A DNA stretch of 36,104 nucleotides from an uncultured Acidimicrobiales bacterium (GTDB lineage: Bacteria; Actinomycetota; Acidimicrobiia; Acidimicrobiales; SHLQ01): assembly GCA_938023735.1 (NCBI GenBank), contig CALJDK010000089.1:1-36104 (forward strand). The letters are read 5' to 3'. The position numbers were made by a program, and so were the translations under genes. Shown here piece after piece: positions 24,334-35,339 of the stretch. The notes under the pieces were generated by a model. That model was not told the origin of the DNA and made no database searches. It saw only the letters and a list, made by a program, of their open reading frames with translations. The first letter of the stretch is position 1, and every line of letters begins with the position of its first letter.

Positions 24334-24376
24334 GCTCCCATACGCGCACGGGAGCCGTTTCTCCTACGCTCGCTCC
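24334..24376 (+). promoter_or_regulatory. Predicted leaderless promoter of phr with inverted repeat upstream
   Basis: TACGCT (24365-24370) is followed by six bases and GTG at 24377. A 6-bp inverted repeat GCTCCC (24334-24339) / GGGAGC (24350-24355) with a ten-base spacer lies between this -10 and that of scpA and could bind a regulator. Confidence 0.5.
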
Positions 24377-25765
24377 GTGTCCTCTTCATCCTTGGTCTGG
24401 TTTCGGCGAGATTTGCGACTCCACGACAACCCCGCATGGGTGGCCGCTACCCAGCGATCGCAGTCGCTTACTGCGCTCTATGTGCTCGACGACACGCTGC
24501 TCGCTACCGCTGGTAAGCACCGCAGAAACCAACTGCTGGCCGAACTCGTTGCGCTCGACCGTCATATTGAGCACGTCACCGGCGGTCGACTCCACATACG
24601 CCATGGCGACTCCACCGCTATCGTTCCCAAACTCGCTGGCTCGTTCGATGCCGTCTACTGGAACAGCGATGTCACGCCCTATGCCACCAGACGTGACCGC
24701 TTTGTGCTCGACGGTGTCAGAGCGGCAGGCGCCGACGTGCACACATCCTGGGGCACGCTGCACCACCCGCCCGGCAGCGTGCTTACTGGCAAAGGCACGC
24801 TCTCCAAGGTGTTCACGCCCTTTTACAAAGTGTGGCGGCGAACCGGTGTTGCGCCCTGGCCGGCCACGACCGACGACCATTCGGTGTCGGTTACGGCCGA
24901 TCCAGGACAACATCGCGAACTGGTGTCGTTGATTACCGATGAGCCCCCGTTGCCGCCCGGCGAAGAGGCTGCTCTCGATCGACTCGATTGTTGGCTGGGT
25001 CGGGTCGACCAGTACAACGACGCACGAGATTTCCCGGCCACCGACGGCACGTCAATGCTCTCGGCCGATCTGCGATTCGGAACCGTATCGCCTCGGCGAA
25101 TTTCGGCTCTTGTGGGTGAAGCCTCCGATGGTCGACAAGGCTTTGTGCGGCAACTGTCGTGGCGTGACTGGTGGGCCCACACGCTTCTCGGGTTCCCCGA
25201 TCTCGCGCGTCGATCTGTTCGGCCCGAATACGACGGCATTGCGTGGAACAACGATGAGTCAGAGTTTGCCTCCTGGTGCGATGGTCAGACCGGTTACCCG
25301 ATCGTCGATGCCGGCATGCGGCAACTGAACGAGACGGGGTGGATGCACAATCGGGTCCGAATGATCGTGGGATCGTTTCTTGTCAAGGACCTCCTCATTG
25401 ATTGGCGCTGGGGCGAGCGGTATTTCCGCCGAATGCTCATCGATGCCGACATCGCTCAGAACGCTGGCAACTGGCAGTGGGTCGCCGGCACCGGACCCGA
25501 CGCCGCGCCGTACTTCCGGATCTTCAACCCCATCAGCCAAAGCCGAAAGTTTGATGCGGGTGGTGGATACCTCCGCCGTTGGGTTCCCGAACTCGCGGCC
25601 CTCGACGACAAAACCATCCACGAGCCCTGGATAGGCGCCCCGCTCGACCTAGCAAGCGCCGGGATAGTGCTCGGCGACACCTACCCCGCCCCAATCGTCG
25701 ATCACGCCAAAGCACGCGATCGAACCCTCGCCGCCTACAAAGCCGTAAAAAACCCAAAGCCGTAA
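24377..25765 (+). CDS. phr: Deoxyribodipyrimidine photolyase (CPD class I type)
   Basis: 462 residues. The N-terminal alpha/beta antenna domain starts VWFRRDLRLHDNPAW. The C-terminal FAD domain has WRDWWAHTLLGFP, TGYPIVDAGMRQL, GWMHNRVRM, SFLVKDLLIDWRWGE and NWQWVAGTGPDAAPYFRIFNP, the signature of microbial class I photolyases. It should repair cyclobutane pyrimidine dimers using blue light. Family members with the same fold include cryptochromes, but the intact NWQW and PYFRIFNP segments favour repair. The last codons are duplicated just after the stop: ACCCAAAGCC(G/A)TAA occurs at 25752-25765 and 25768-25781, the first containing the stop codon. Confidence 0.96.
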   Translation: MSSSSLVWFRRDLRLHDNPAWVAATQRSQSLTALYVLDDTLLATAGKHRRNQLLAELVALDRHIEHVTGGRLHIRHGDSTAIVPKLAGSFDAVYWNSDVTPYATRRDRFVLDGVRAAGADVHTSWGTLHHPPGSVLTGKGTLSKVFTPFYKVWRRTGVAPWPATTDDHSVSVTADPGQHRELVSLITDEPPLPPGEEAALDRLDCWLGRVDQYNDARDFPATDGTSMLSADLRFGTVSPRRISALVGEASDGRQGFVRQLSWRDWWAHTLLGFPDLARRSVRPEYDGIAWNNDESEFASWCDGQTGYPIVDAGMRQLNETGWMHNRVRMIVGSFLVKDLLIDWRWGERYFRRMLIDADIAQNAGNWQWVAGTGPDAAPYFRIFNPISQSRKFDAGGGYLRRWVPELAALDDKTIHEPWIGAPLDLASAGIVLGDTYPAPIVDHAKARDRTLAAYKAVKNPKP

Positions 25766-25805
25766 AGACCCAAAGCCATAAGAGTTCTGCCCAAATGAAC
25801 TTTTA

Positions 25806-25918
25806 TACCTGGCACCAAACCCCCACTTCGGTGCCAGGTACCAAACACCCCCTACGGTGCCAGGAACCTTTCGGCCTCCCCGTGCCAGGAACCTTTTGAC
25901 CTCCAGGTTCCAGGCACC
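25806..25918. repeat. Cluster of GGTGCCAGG(T/A)ACC-type repeats between phr and trpS
   Basis: Five related elements: TACCTGGCACC (25806-25816, inverted), GGTGCCAGGTACC (25830-25842), GGTGCCAGGAACC (25856-25868), CGTGCCAGGAACC (25881-25893) and GGTTCCAGGCACC (25906-25918). The first two form a perfect 11-bp hairpin that could end phr transcription. Each element is itself nearly palindromic, as in REP-type repeats. A GTCCGG-rich stretch (about 25920-25945) follows. There is no transposase gene nearby. Confidence 0.7.
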
Positions 25919-25973
25919 GGCGTCCGGCGTCCGGGGTCCGGGGCGGGTGGTCGGGGTTGGTGGGTTGTGGGAG

Positions 25974-25988
25974 TAACATCGTTTGCTT
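25974..25988 (+). promoter_or_regulatory. Predicted -10 (TAACAT) of trpS
   Basis: TAACAT (25974-25979) lies nine bases before ATG 25989. GGGAG at 25969-25973 would instead be spaced nine bases from a TTG at 25983, so the two readings of the start conflict. Confidence 0.35.
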
Positions 25989-26981
25989 ATGTCACGCGTG
26001 TTTTCTGGTATCCAACCCACTGGTTCGACCCACCTCGGCAACTACCTGGGCGCCGTCCGCAATTGGGTCGATATGCAGGACAGCTACGACACCATCTACT
26101 GCGTCGTCGATCTTCACGCGCTTACCGTGCAACAAGACCCCGCCGAGCTGAGGGCATCGACCCTTCGAGTTGCCCAGGTTCTGCTCGCTGCGGGCATCGA
26201 CCCTGACCGCGCCACGCTGTTTGTGCAGAGTCACGTCCACGAACACCCCGAGCTCTCCTGGATGCTCGAATGCAACGCAGCGTTCGGCGATCTTCGCCGC
26301 ATGACCCAGTTCAAGGACAAAAGCGATCAGGCCGAATCCGGTTCGAGCGGATTCGTGTCGGCAGGTTTGTTTACCTACCCGGCACTCATGGCCGCCGACA
26401 TTCTGCTCTACGACACCGATGCGGTACCCGTTGGCGACGATCAACGCCAACACCTTGAGTTCACCCGCGACGTCGCCGAACGGTTCAACAACCGCTACGG
26501 CGACACCTTTGTTGTGCCAGAAGCATTCATTCCGCCAGCTGGCGCCCGCATCATGGACCTTCAGCACCCCACCAACAAGATGTCCAAGTCTGCCGACACC
26601 GACTCGGGAACCATCTTGCTGCTCGACGACATGAAGAAGATCGAGAAGAAGATCAAACGTGCAGTCACCGACACCGATGGCGAGGTTCGATTCGATGTCG
26701 CCGAAAAGCCCGGCGTTTCCAACTTGCTCTCGATTCTTGGGGCGGTCACCGATCAGGACCCGACTGAACTGGCATCGGGATTCGAACAATACGGTCCGCT
26801 GAAGGCAGCGACCGCTGAGGCAATCATCGAACGTATCCGACCCATCCAAGAGCGGTTCCGCGAGTTCGAGGCCGATCCGGCAGAAACCGAGCGACTTCTT
26901 GCGATCGGAGCCGAGAAGGCCCAACAGAAGGCGGCCGAAGTGTTGGCTCGCGCCAAGAACAACCTCGGCCTTTTGCCCTAA
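25989..26981 (+). CDS. trpS: Tryptophan--tRNA ligase
   Basis: 330 residues, normal bacterial length. Class I aminoacyl-tRNA synthetase motifs are the HIGH-type HLGN (15-18 in [11 protein letters not shown]) and KMSKS (197-201). [21 protein letters not shown] and [14 protein letters not shown] are typical TrpRS segments. It charges tRNA-Trp in the cytoplasm. ATG 25989 gives the standard opening [12 protein letters not shown]; an in-frame TTG two codons earlier is possible. The gene converges on the HD-domain gene with a six-base gap. Confidence 0.97.
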   Translation: MSRVFSGIQPTGSTHLGNYLGAVRNWVDMQDSYDTIYCVVDLHALTVQQDPAELRASTLRVAQVLLAAGIDPDRATLFVQSHVHEHPELSWMLECNAAFGDLRRMTQFKDKSDQAESGSSGFVSAGLFTYPALMAADILLYDTDAVPVGDDQRQHLEFTRDVAERFNNRYGDTFVVPEAFIPPAGARIMDLQHPTNKMSKSADTDSGTILLLDDMKKIEKKIKRAVTDTDGEVRFDVAEKPGVSNLLSILGAVTDQDPTELASGFEQYGPLKAATAEAIIERIRPIQERFREFEADPAETERLLAIGAEKAQQKAAEVLARAKNNLGLLP

Positions 26982-26987
26982 ACCCAG

Positions 26988-27506
26988 CTAGTCGTTGTCG
27001 GCCGCATCGAGCACGTCGGCAAAAGCCAGATCCACCGTCCACCGCTCTTTGGGCAGGTGATGCTCGCGAGTCCATGCGATCGTCAGCGGATCGCTTCCCG
27101 CAAGCTCGAGGAGATCGGCGCCGAGTTCGGGGTGCTTGAGATACAGGCCGATTCGCCGCGTAACGCCGGAACCCTTCACCCACAGCTCGGCTGTCTCTCG
27201 ACCCGCCACGGCGGCCGACAATGTGGCCGCCACCCGAAAGTACGTGCCGAGTCCCGACACGGTTTTTCCAATGTCGTGAAGAAGGGCCGCCGCCAAGACC
27301 TCTCTTGGCGCCTCGCCGCCCAGCAGTTCTAGGACGTCGACTGCAACGCCATGAGAATGCCGACGATCCGCCGCCGAACTCGAAGCCCAAAGGTCGTACT
27401 CGGCAGGTAGTAAATGCTCGCGAACCCAGTCGGTCTTTTCGGCGTTGGGCCCGATGGGCCACAGCGATCCAAAGAAACGCTTGGTGAGATGGACAGCCGA
27501 GCCCAC
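26988..27506 (-). CDS. HD-domain hydrolase-like protein coupled to xerD
   Basis: 172 residues from the GTG at 27506, whose first base is also in the xerD stop (TAGTG), so it is translationally coupled. A longer frame upstream lies wholly within xerD and is not used. An HD-type metal site is visible: RRHSHGVAV supplies the first His, LLHDIGK the His-Asp pair, and a later REHHLPKERW and FADVLDAAD the remaining ligands. Such domains are metal-dependent phosphohydrolases, often on nucleotides, but the substrate cannot be read from sequence. Actinobacterial xerD neighbours do not give a clear link, and the pairing may reflect only operon packing. Confidence 0.8.
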   Translation of the reverse strand: MGSAVHLTKRFFGSLWPIGPNAEKTDWVREHLLPAEYDLWASSSAADRRHSHGVAVDVLELLGGEAPREVLAAALLHDIGKTVSGLGTYFRVAATLSAAVAGRETAELWVKGSGVTRRIGLYLKHPELGADLLELAGSDPLTIAWTREHHLPKERWTVDLAFADVLDAADND

Positions 27507-28449
27507 TAGCTTGTGGCTCCTTGAGCGACGGACCGCACTGCGCGGGGATGCGCCGATTGGTAGACCCGCTGCAGGCGCTCGGTGGATACCTTCGTATAGA
27601 GCTGAGTGGTGGTTATCGATGCGTGGCCCAACAATTCCTGCACGGTACGAATGTCGGCGCCATGGTCCAGCATGTGAGTCGCACACGAATGCCGAAGCAC
27701 GTGTGGGCTTAAGCGGTCGGCCAAATCTGCGGTGGCTGCGTGCTTCTTCACCACACCCCAGGCCCCCTGTCGGGTCAACCTTCCACCCCGAAAGTTCAGC
27801 AGCAGCGCGTTCTCATCGTCGCGGCTCTTCCAGCTCGCAGGTTCAAGCGCTCCGCGACCATCGGGTTCAAGCCATGCGTCGATTGCCTCGCCGGCATGTC
27901 GACCAACCGGCACAATCCGCTCTTTGTCGCCCTTGCCGAGCACCCGCATAAGCGAGGCGTCAAAGTCGATGTCGGCAAGTGATAAGCCGCAGAGTTCTGA
28001 GATGCGAAGCCCCGCCCCATACAGCACTTCAAGAATCGCCCGGTCGCGGCGAATCATTGGCCCGTCGCCAACCACCACATTGAGGAGCCGGTCGATCTCT
28101 GGCTCGCTGAGCGCCTTCGGCACGCCTTTGGGCGGGCGTGGTACCTCGACATCGGCGGCCGGGTCGTGATCGGTGATGCCTTCAGCTACCAGGAATCGAT
28201 GCAAACCCCGCACGGAAACAAGCATTCGCTTTACCGACGACGCTGCGAGGCCGAACCCCTGAAGTTCGCGCACAAAGTTGATGATGTCGGTATGAGCGGC
28301 TTCACCGACGGCAAGGCCCGCATCGTCGAGGAACGTTGCGTACCGTTCGAGATCGCTGCGGTAGGCGACCGTGGTCGCCGTTGCTCGGCCACGCTCGACG
28401 GCAAGCCAAGTGAGAAACTCCTCGATATCAGCGCCCAGGACGCTGACCG

Positions 28450-28453
<4 letters not shown>
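27506..28453 (-). CDS. xerD: Site-specific tyrosine recombinase XerD
   Basis: 315 residues. An N-terminal SAM-like core-binding domain (about 7-95) is followed by the catalytic domain with the complete set Arg150 (GAGLRISEL), Lys174 (GKGDKER), His251 and Arg254 (HVLRHSCATH), His277 (LLGHASI) and Tyr286 (LYTKVS). It should resolve chromosome dimers at dif together with XerC. The pyrG-nudix-xerD order matches mycobacteria and supports XerD over an integrase. The ATG overlaps the Nudix stop by four bases. Confidence 0.93.
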
Positions 28454-30703
<2,250 letters not shown>

Positions 30704-30778
30704 ACCAATCGATGCATGCGAAGTGTGCACGGTCGTCAAGTTTTTGCTGAGCAGCGCTGGCGACCACTCCGCCAGAGG

Positions 30779-32416
30779 TCATTTGCCCGCCTTGGCGCCC
30801 GATGCGGTGGCAAGAAGTTCGGCGGCATGGTCATGGGCGATCTCGCTTCCGGTGCCCGAGAGCATGCGCGAGAGTTCGACAAGCCGCTGTTCGTCGCCCA
30901 GATTGACCACGTCAGTGGTGGTGGATTTGCCATCGTCGGTTTTGACCACGGCAAGCTGCTGATCGGCATAGGCCGCTACCTGGGCGAGGTGCGTTACCAC
31001 CAACACCTGGTGATCGCTACCAAGTTGCGCCAGGGATCGACCCAACGAGTGAGCTGTTTCGCCCCCGATTCCGGCGTCGACTTCGTCGAACACGAGTGTG
31101 GGCGGCGCCGAGGTGATGACCAGGCGGAGCGCGAGCATGGTGCGAGCGAGCTCGCCTCCCGATGCGACCCGGCCAAGGCGCTGCGGTTCGGATCCGGGGT
31201 TCGCCGCCAGCCGGAACTCGACGTCGTCGCCGGCGCGCCCATCGATTGCCACCTCGAACCGAGCGTTCTTCATGGCGAGGTCTTTCAAGTGCGATTCGAC
31301 CGCTTTGCCAAGCTTTGGCGCAACCTTTCGGCGAGACACCAATAGTTCGGCCGATACGACGTCGAGGGTTTCGATTGCCCCGGCGCGACGACTGTCGAGC
31401 TCGCCAGCTCGGGCATCGTGGCCTTCGAGCTGTTCGAGCCGCTCGCGGGCGTCGGCGTGATAGGCGATGACCTCATCGAGGGTTTCGCCGTATTTGCGAA
31501 TGGTTTCGAGCAGCAACTGCCGACGGGCGCGGACCGCAGCGAGAAGCTCGGGGTCGTCGTCGATGGCATCGGTGACCGATCGGAGCTCACTGGCAACGTC
31601 GGTGAGCTCGGACTGCATCGCTCGAAGTCGGGTCTGAATCTCGACAAAAGGCGAGCGGTCGTCGAGGCTGTCGATGGCGCCGCCAAGCAAGTCCTGCATG
31701 GCGCCGTCGGAACCCAGCGAGCTGAGGGCGCCGTAGCCGGCTTCTCGGTGGGCATTGGCGTCGGCAAGGAGATCTTCCTGTGGGCCGAGGTCGGCCAACT
31801 CCTTGGGGCCGGTGATAGCGGCCTCGTCGAGTTCGCGCACCTGAAACCGGTAGAGGTCGATCTCGCGGGCACGTTCGCGAGCGTCCCCTCCGAGGTCGGC
31901 AAGCGCAGCCTCGATAGCCGCAAGCTCTGAACGGGCCGCCACGATGGGCCCAAGGTTGATCTTGCCGTACACGTCGAGCAGATGCCGCTGGACCGCTGCG
32001 TCGAGAAGCGACTGGTGGCTGTGCTGGCCGTGCAGATCGACCAGAAACATACCGAGTTCGGCCAGTACTGCGGCCGTGGCCAGTTGACCGTTCACATACG
32101 CACGCGACCGACCCGACTTTGGCACAACCCGTCGAACGACGACCTCGTCATCGATGACATAGGTGCCGCTATCGGTGGCGTCGAGTCCTTCCTTGGCCGC
32201 TTTGCCGACCACGAACCGTCCCTCGACCACAGCCTGTTCGGCGCCGGGCCGAACCATTGCCGAGTCGGCGCGACCCCCAACCAGAAGGTCGATAGCGGTA
32301 ACGATCATTGTCTTGCCGGCTCCGGTCTCTCCCGTGACGGCGGTGAGCCCGGGCCCGATGAGCAGGTTGACGCGTTCGATGACGCCCAGATCGGAAATAT
32401 GCAGTTCTTCAATCAT
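30779..32416 (-). CDS. recN: DNA repair protein RecN
   Basis: 545 residues. It is an SMC-like ATPase with Walker A GETGAGKT (29-36), a Q-loop region LVDLHGQHSHQSLL, a central coiled-coil part rich in charged residues (about 170-370), and the C-terminal signature SGGELAR, Walker B TLVFDEVDAGIGG and a final His-switch segment VVTHLAQVA. RecN acts in double-strand break repair. ATG 32416 (MIEELHISDLGVIE) is chosen over a TTG two codons earlier. The order tlyA-nadK-recN is the classical actinobacterial one. The steA- and mctB-like genes that follow recN in mycobacteria are absent here. Confidence 0.96.
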   Translation of the reverse strand: MIEELHISDLGVIERVNLLIGPGLTAVTGETGAGKTMIVTAIDLLVGGRADSAMVRPGAEQAVVEGRFVVGKAAKEGLDATDSGTYVIDDEVVVRRVVPKSGRSRAYVNGQLATAAVLAELGMFLVDLHGQHSHQSLLDAAVQRHLLDVYGKINLGPIVAARSELAAIEAALADLGGDARERAREIDLYRFQVRELDEAAITGPKELADLGPQEDLLADANAHREAGYGALSSLGSDGAMQDLLGGAIDSLDDRSPFVEIQTRLRAMQSELTDVASELRSVTDAIDDDPELLAAVRARRQLLLETIRKYGETLDEVIAYHADARERLEQLEGHDARAGELDSRRAGAIETLDVVSAELLVSRRKVAPKLGKAVESHLKDLAMKNARFEVAIDGRAGDDVEFRLAANPGSEPQRLGRVASGGELARTMLALRLVITSAPPTLVFDEVDAGIGGETAHSLGRSLAQLGSDHQVLVVTHLAQVAAYADQQLAVVKTDDGKSTTTDVVNLGDEQRLVELSRMLSGTGSEIAHDHAAELLATASGAKAGK

Positions 32417-32471
32417 CTTCAATCACGGGGGCAGAGTGGGAGGGGCAGAGAGCGTGCAGGCCGTCGAGCGG

Positions 32472-33341
32472 CTAGCGGTCTGAGAGCCCGAACTTGGACT
32501 TCAGAACCTCATGAAAATTGCGTGGCTTATCGATGATGAGCCGCACCCGACGAGGCGACGCGGTACAAACCACCTCGTCGCCGTCCTCAAGTGTCCCTAC
32601 CTTACGTCCATCCACTGACAAGGCTGCGGGACGGTGGCCCTGGACCTCGAGGCCAAGATCACTCGCCGGTTCAAGCACCAGCGAACGATCGAACAGCATG
32701 TGCGGCGAAACCGGGGTAAGTAACAGGGCACGGTGCGTGGCGGCAACAACTGGCCCCCGGGCCGAAAGTGCGTATGCCGTTGAGCCGGTTGGCGTCGCCA
32801 CGATCAGCCCATCGGCCGGGTACGTATGGAACCGCTCGCCGTCGATACGAACCAGCAGGCGAATCGTGTTGTGGTCGGCGGTGCGTTCGAGAACGATCTC
32901 GTTGAGCGCGTGATGAACAGTGGTCTTCGGCTCGCCGGGCCCGGACCGGTGACTCACCGTGGCCTGCAGCATCATGCGCACTTCGGTTTGATACTCGCCA
33001 CTCAGGAACGTGCTGATAGCGCTGCGGGCATCGGCCGGCTCGATAGCCGCCAAGTAGCCGAGCTCGCCATAGTTGACACCGAGAAGTGGTACGTCGAACT
33101 CGCTGGTGAGGTCGACGGCGCGCAAAATGCTCCCGTCGCCACCCAGACTTACTGCTACGTCGAGGCCTTCGGCGAAGTCAGCCTCGTCGACGCCGAAACG
33201 GTCGAGACCGGCGATCTCGGCGTCCTCGACCGGCATCCGGATCGAGTGGCCTTCGCTTTCGAGCCAGGCGACCAAGTCGCTTGCCTGTTCGATGGCCTGC
33301 GTGCGGCGGTGGTGAAGAATCAATCCAATTGTTGCGGTCAC
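32472..33341 (-). CDS. nadK: NAD kinase
   Basis: 289 residues. It phosphorylates NAD to NADP. The GGDGS motif (67-71) follows DVAVSLG, NYGELGYLA and the NE motif in HALNEIVLER are present, and the glycine-rich PTGSTAYALSARGPVV segment completes the ATP/NAD site. GTG start four bases after the tlyA stop. Both halves of the fold look complete. Confidence 0.96.
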   Translation of the reverse strand: MTATIGLILHHRRTQAIEQASDLVAWLESEGHSIRMPVEDAEIAGLDRFGVDEADFAEGLDVAVSLGGDGSILRAVDLTSEFDVPLLGVNYGELGYLAAIEPADARSAISTFLSGEYQTEVRMMLQATVSHRSGPGEPKTTVHHALNEIVLERTADHNTIRLLVRIDGERFHTYPADGLIVATPTGSTAYALSARGPVVAATHRALLLTPVSPHMLFDRSLVLEPASDLGLEVQGHRPAALSVDGRKVGTLEDGDEVVCTASPRRVRLIIDKPRNFHEVLKSKFGLSDR

Positions 33342-33345
33342 AAAC

Positions 33346-34212
33346 TCACGAACTCTCTTGTTGGCTCAGCACGACTTGTTGCACCACGGCATCGATGAGC
33401 GCTGCCGTTCGGGATTGCTGGAATCGTGACGATTCTAGGGATTCTTGGGTCGCGGCGACATGTCGCAGATGGGCCAGAAACTCGACGTTGCCGCGCCCGG
33501 CGTGGCCGCCGCGAATCGGTGACGCAATGAGTCCGGTCAACACGGCGCCAGCGCTTTCGGCTGACGCGACCACCTCCAAAAGCGTGCGTCGCCACACCGA
33601 GGGGTCCAAAATGACGCCTTTGCCCTTACTGGCCTCGTCACGACGCGCCTCAAATTGGGGTTTTACCAGAAGAATCACGTCGGCTGACCGACCAGCGAGG
33701 CTCAAGAGTTTTCCGAGCACCAGACCAACGGAGATGAACGACAGATCGGCAACAACGATGTCGAACGGGCCACCAATATCGTCGATGTCCACCGACCGAA
33801 TATCGGTCTGTTCGTGCAGTTCAACCCGGTTGTCGGACCGTAGTCGCTCGTGGAGTTGATGGGTGCCGACGTCGACCGCCACGACCCCGGCCGCGCCGTG
33901 TTGCAGCAACGCATCGGTGAAGCCGCCGGTGGATGAGCCAGCGTCGAGCGCCCGTTTGCGTGTTACCGAGATCGCAAACCTCTCGAGCGCGGCCTCAAGC
34001 TTGAGGCCGCCTCGCGAGACGTAGCGCGATGGCGGCGCGAGAAGCTCGATCGGCTCGCTCGCGAGCACTTGGCGTGTTGGTTTTTCGGCCAAAGAACCAC
34101 TCACCGTGACCAGCCGGTCACGAATAAGCTGGGTGGCAGCGTCGATTGAGGGGGAAAGCCCGCGCCGAACTAGTTCAGCGTCGAGGCGGCGTCGAGCACT
34201 CGTGGCATCTAT
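33346..34212 (-). CDS. tlyA: rRNA 2'-O-methyltransferase TlyA; start codon problem, possible frameshift
   Basis: An N-terminal S4 RNA-binding domain (SARRRLDAELVRRGLSPS onward) is followed by an FtsJ-like SAM methyltransferase with RYVSRGGLKLEAALERF, LDAGSSTGGFTDALLQHG, DVGTHQL and LLVKPQFE. TlyA of M. tuberculosis methylates 16S and 23S rRNA and so sets capreomycin sensitivity. The body is intact (about 288 residues to the position given), but the only in-frame start at the conserved N-terminus is ATA at 34212. The natural ATG at 34208, four bases after AGAGAGG, is in another frame and reaches a stop after 12 codons. A one-base deletion or a -1 shift after three codons would join MPR to SARRRLDAELVRRG. 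The nearest canonical in-frame start is TTG at 34308, adding about 32 unconserved residues. It heads tlyA-nadK-recN. Confidence 0.9.
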   Translation of the reverse strand: MDATSARRRLDAELVRRGLSPSIDAATQLIRDRLVTVSGSLAEKPTRQVLASEPIELLAPPSRYVSRGGLKLEAALERFAISVTRKRALDAGSSTGGFTDALLQHGAAGVVAVDVGTHQLHERLRSDNRVELHEQTDIRSVDIDDIGGPFDIVVADLSFISVGLVLGKLLSLAGRSADVILLVKPQFEARRDEASKGKGVILDPSVWRRTLLEVVASAESAGAVLTGLIASPIRGGHAGRGNVEFLAHLRHVAATQESLESSRFQQSRTAALIDAVVQQVVLSQQESS

Positions 34213-34343
34213 CCTCTCTTGTGTGGGACCAACGTACTGGAACCCCGCAATCGAATCCCCCCTTTGGACGAATCTCTTCGTTTGCCGCTGCGCTCGTGCG
34301 CTCGCCAAGCTGGATCCGACCAGAACGCCATCTTGGAGCACCC

Positions 34344-35336
34344 GTGGAAGCCACCGTACAACGACAGCGCTCAACCGAAGCTGAGGCAAAACACTTCGCC
34401 GAGCGCCTCGACGGCCTGGTCAGCAACGTCGAGACCATCATCAAGGGCAAGACAGACGTGGTGCAGTTGGCGCTGATCTGCATGTTGGCCGAGGGCCACC
34501 TGCTTATCGAAGACGTTCCCGGCACCGGAAAAACCAGTCTCGCTCGCGCGATGGCCGAGTCGGTCGATGGCACCCTGGCCCGAATCCAGTTCACGCCCGA
34601 CCTGCTTCCCACCGACGTCACCGGCGTCCAGATCTACAACGCCGAAAAGAACAAGTTCGAGTTTCACCCCGGCGCCGTGTTCGCCAACGTCGTACTCGGC
34701 GACGAAATCAACCGGGCTTCACCCAAAACGCAGTCGGCGTTGCTTGAGGTAATGGAAGAACACCAGGTCACCGTCGATGGCGTTCCCCATCCGGTGCCCG
34801 ATCCGTTCATCGTTATCGCCACGCAGAACCCGGTGGAGCTCGACGGAACCTACAACCTCCCCGAAGCCCAGCTCGACCGGTTCATGATGCGGATACAAAT
34901 CGGCTATCCGAACCCGCTCGCCGAGATGGAGATCATCGACAACCTCAACACCCGGCACTACCGGCCCGATGTGCTCCCAATCGTCACTCCGGCCGATTTC
35001 CGCCGGATGACCGACATCGCCGACCGGGTGTATCTGGCGCCCAACATTCGCCACTACATCGTCAACCTGGCACGCGAGACTCGCAATGTTCCGCAACTTC
35101 GCCTTGGCGTAAGCCCTCGCGGATCCGCCGCCCTGGCCCGTTCTGCCCGCGCCTTCGCTGCCGCGACCGGCCGAAACTTTGTGACCCCAGAGGACATCAA
35201 GTTCCTGGCACCCTACGTACTACTGCACCGCATGATCCTCACCCCCGAAGCCGAGCTTCAGGGCATCAGCGCCCACTCGCTGCTCGAGAGGGTGATCCGC
35301 GAGGTCACGGTTCCGAGCAGCCGAGACGCCGTCTAG
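34344..35336 (+). CDS. MoxR-family AAA+ ATPase
   Basis: 330 residues from a GTG with GGAG six bases upstream. A longer frame upstream would overlap tlyA on the other strand. Walker A is DVPGTGKTS (57-65), Walker B VVLGDEINRA, sensor 1 ATQNPVELDGTYNLPEAQLDRF, and a C-terminal lid domain follows (from about 230). MoxR ATPases act as chaperones, usually with partners encoded next door carrying VWA or DUF58 domains. Here a DUF58 gene follows three bases after the stop, forming a standard moxR-DUF58 unit. It is divergent from tlyA across about 130 bp. Confidence 0.95.
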   Translation: MEATVQRQRSTEAEAKHFAERLDGLVSNVETIIKGKTDVVQLALICMLAEGHLLIEDVPGTGKTSLARAMAESVDGTLARIQFTPDLLPTDVTGVQIYNAEKNKFEFHPGAVFANVVLGDEINRASPKTQSALLEVMEEHQVTVDGVPHPVPDPFIVIATQNPVELDGTYNLPEAQLDRFMMRIQIGYPNPLAEMEIIDNLNTRHYRPDVLPIVTPADFRRMTDIADRVYLAPNIRHYIVNLARETRNVPQLRLGVSPRGSAALARSARAFAAATGRNFVTPEDIKFLAPYVLLHRMILTPEAELQGISAHSLLERVIREVTVPSSRDAV

Positions 35337-35339
35337 CCG

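Noticed and set aside
26988-27686. Longer version of the HD-domain protein starting within xerD
   Set aside because: The first 60 residues are read from the xerD coding sequence in another frame and lack conservation features; the GTG overlapping the xerD stop is the sensible start.
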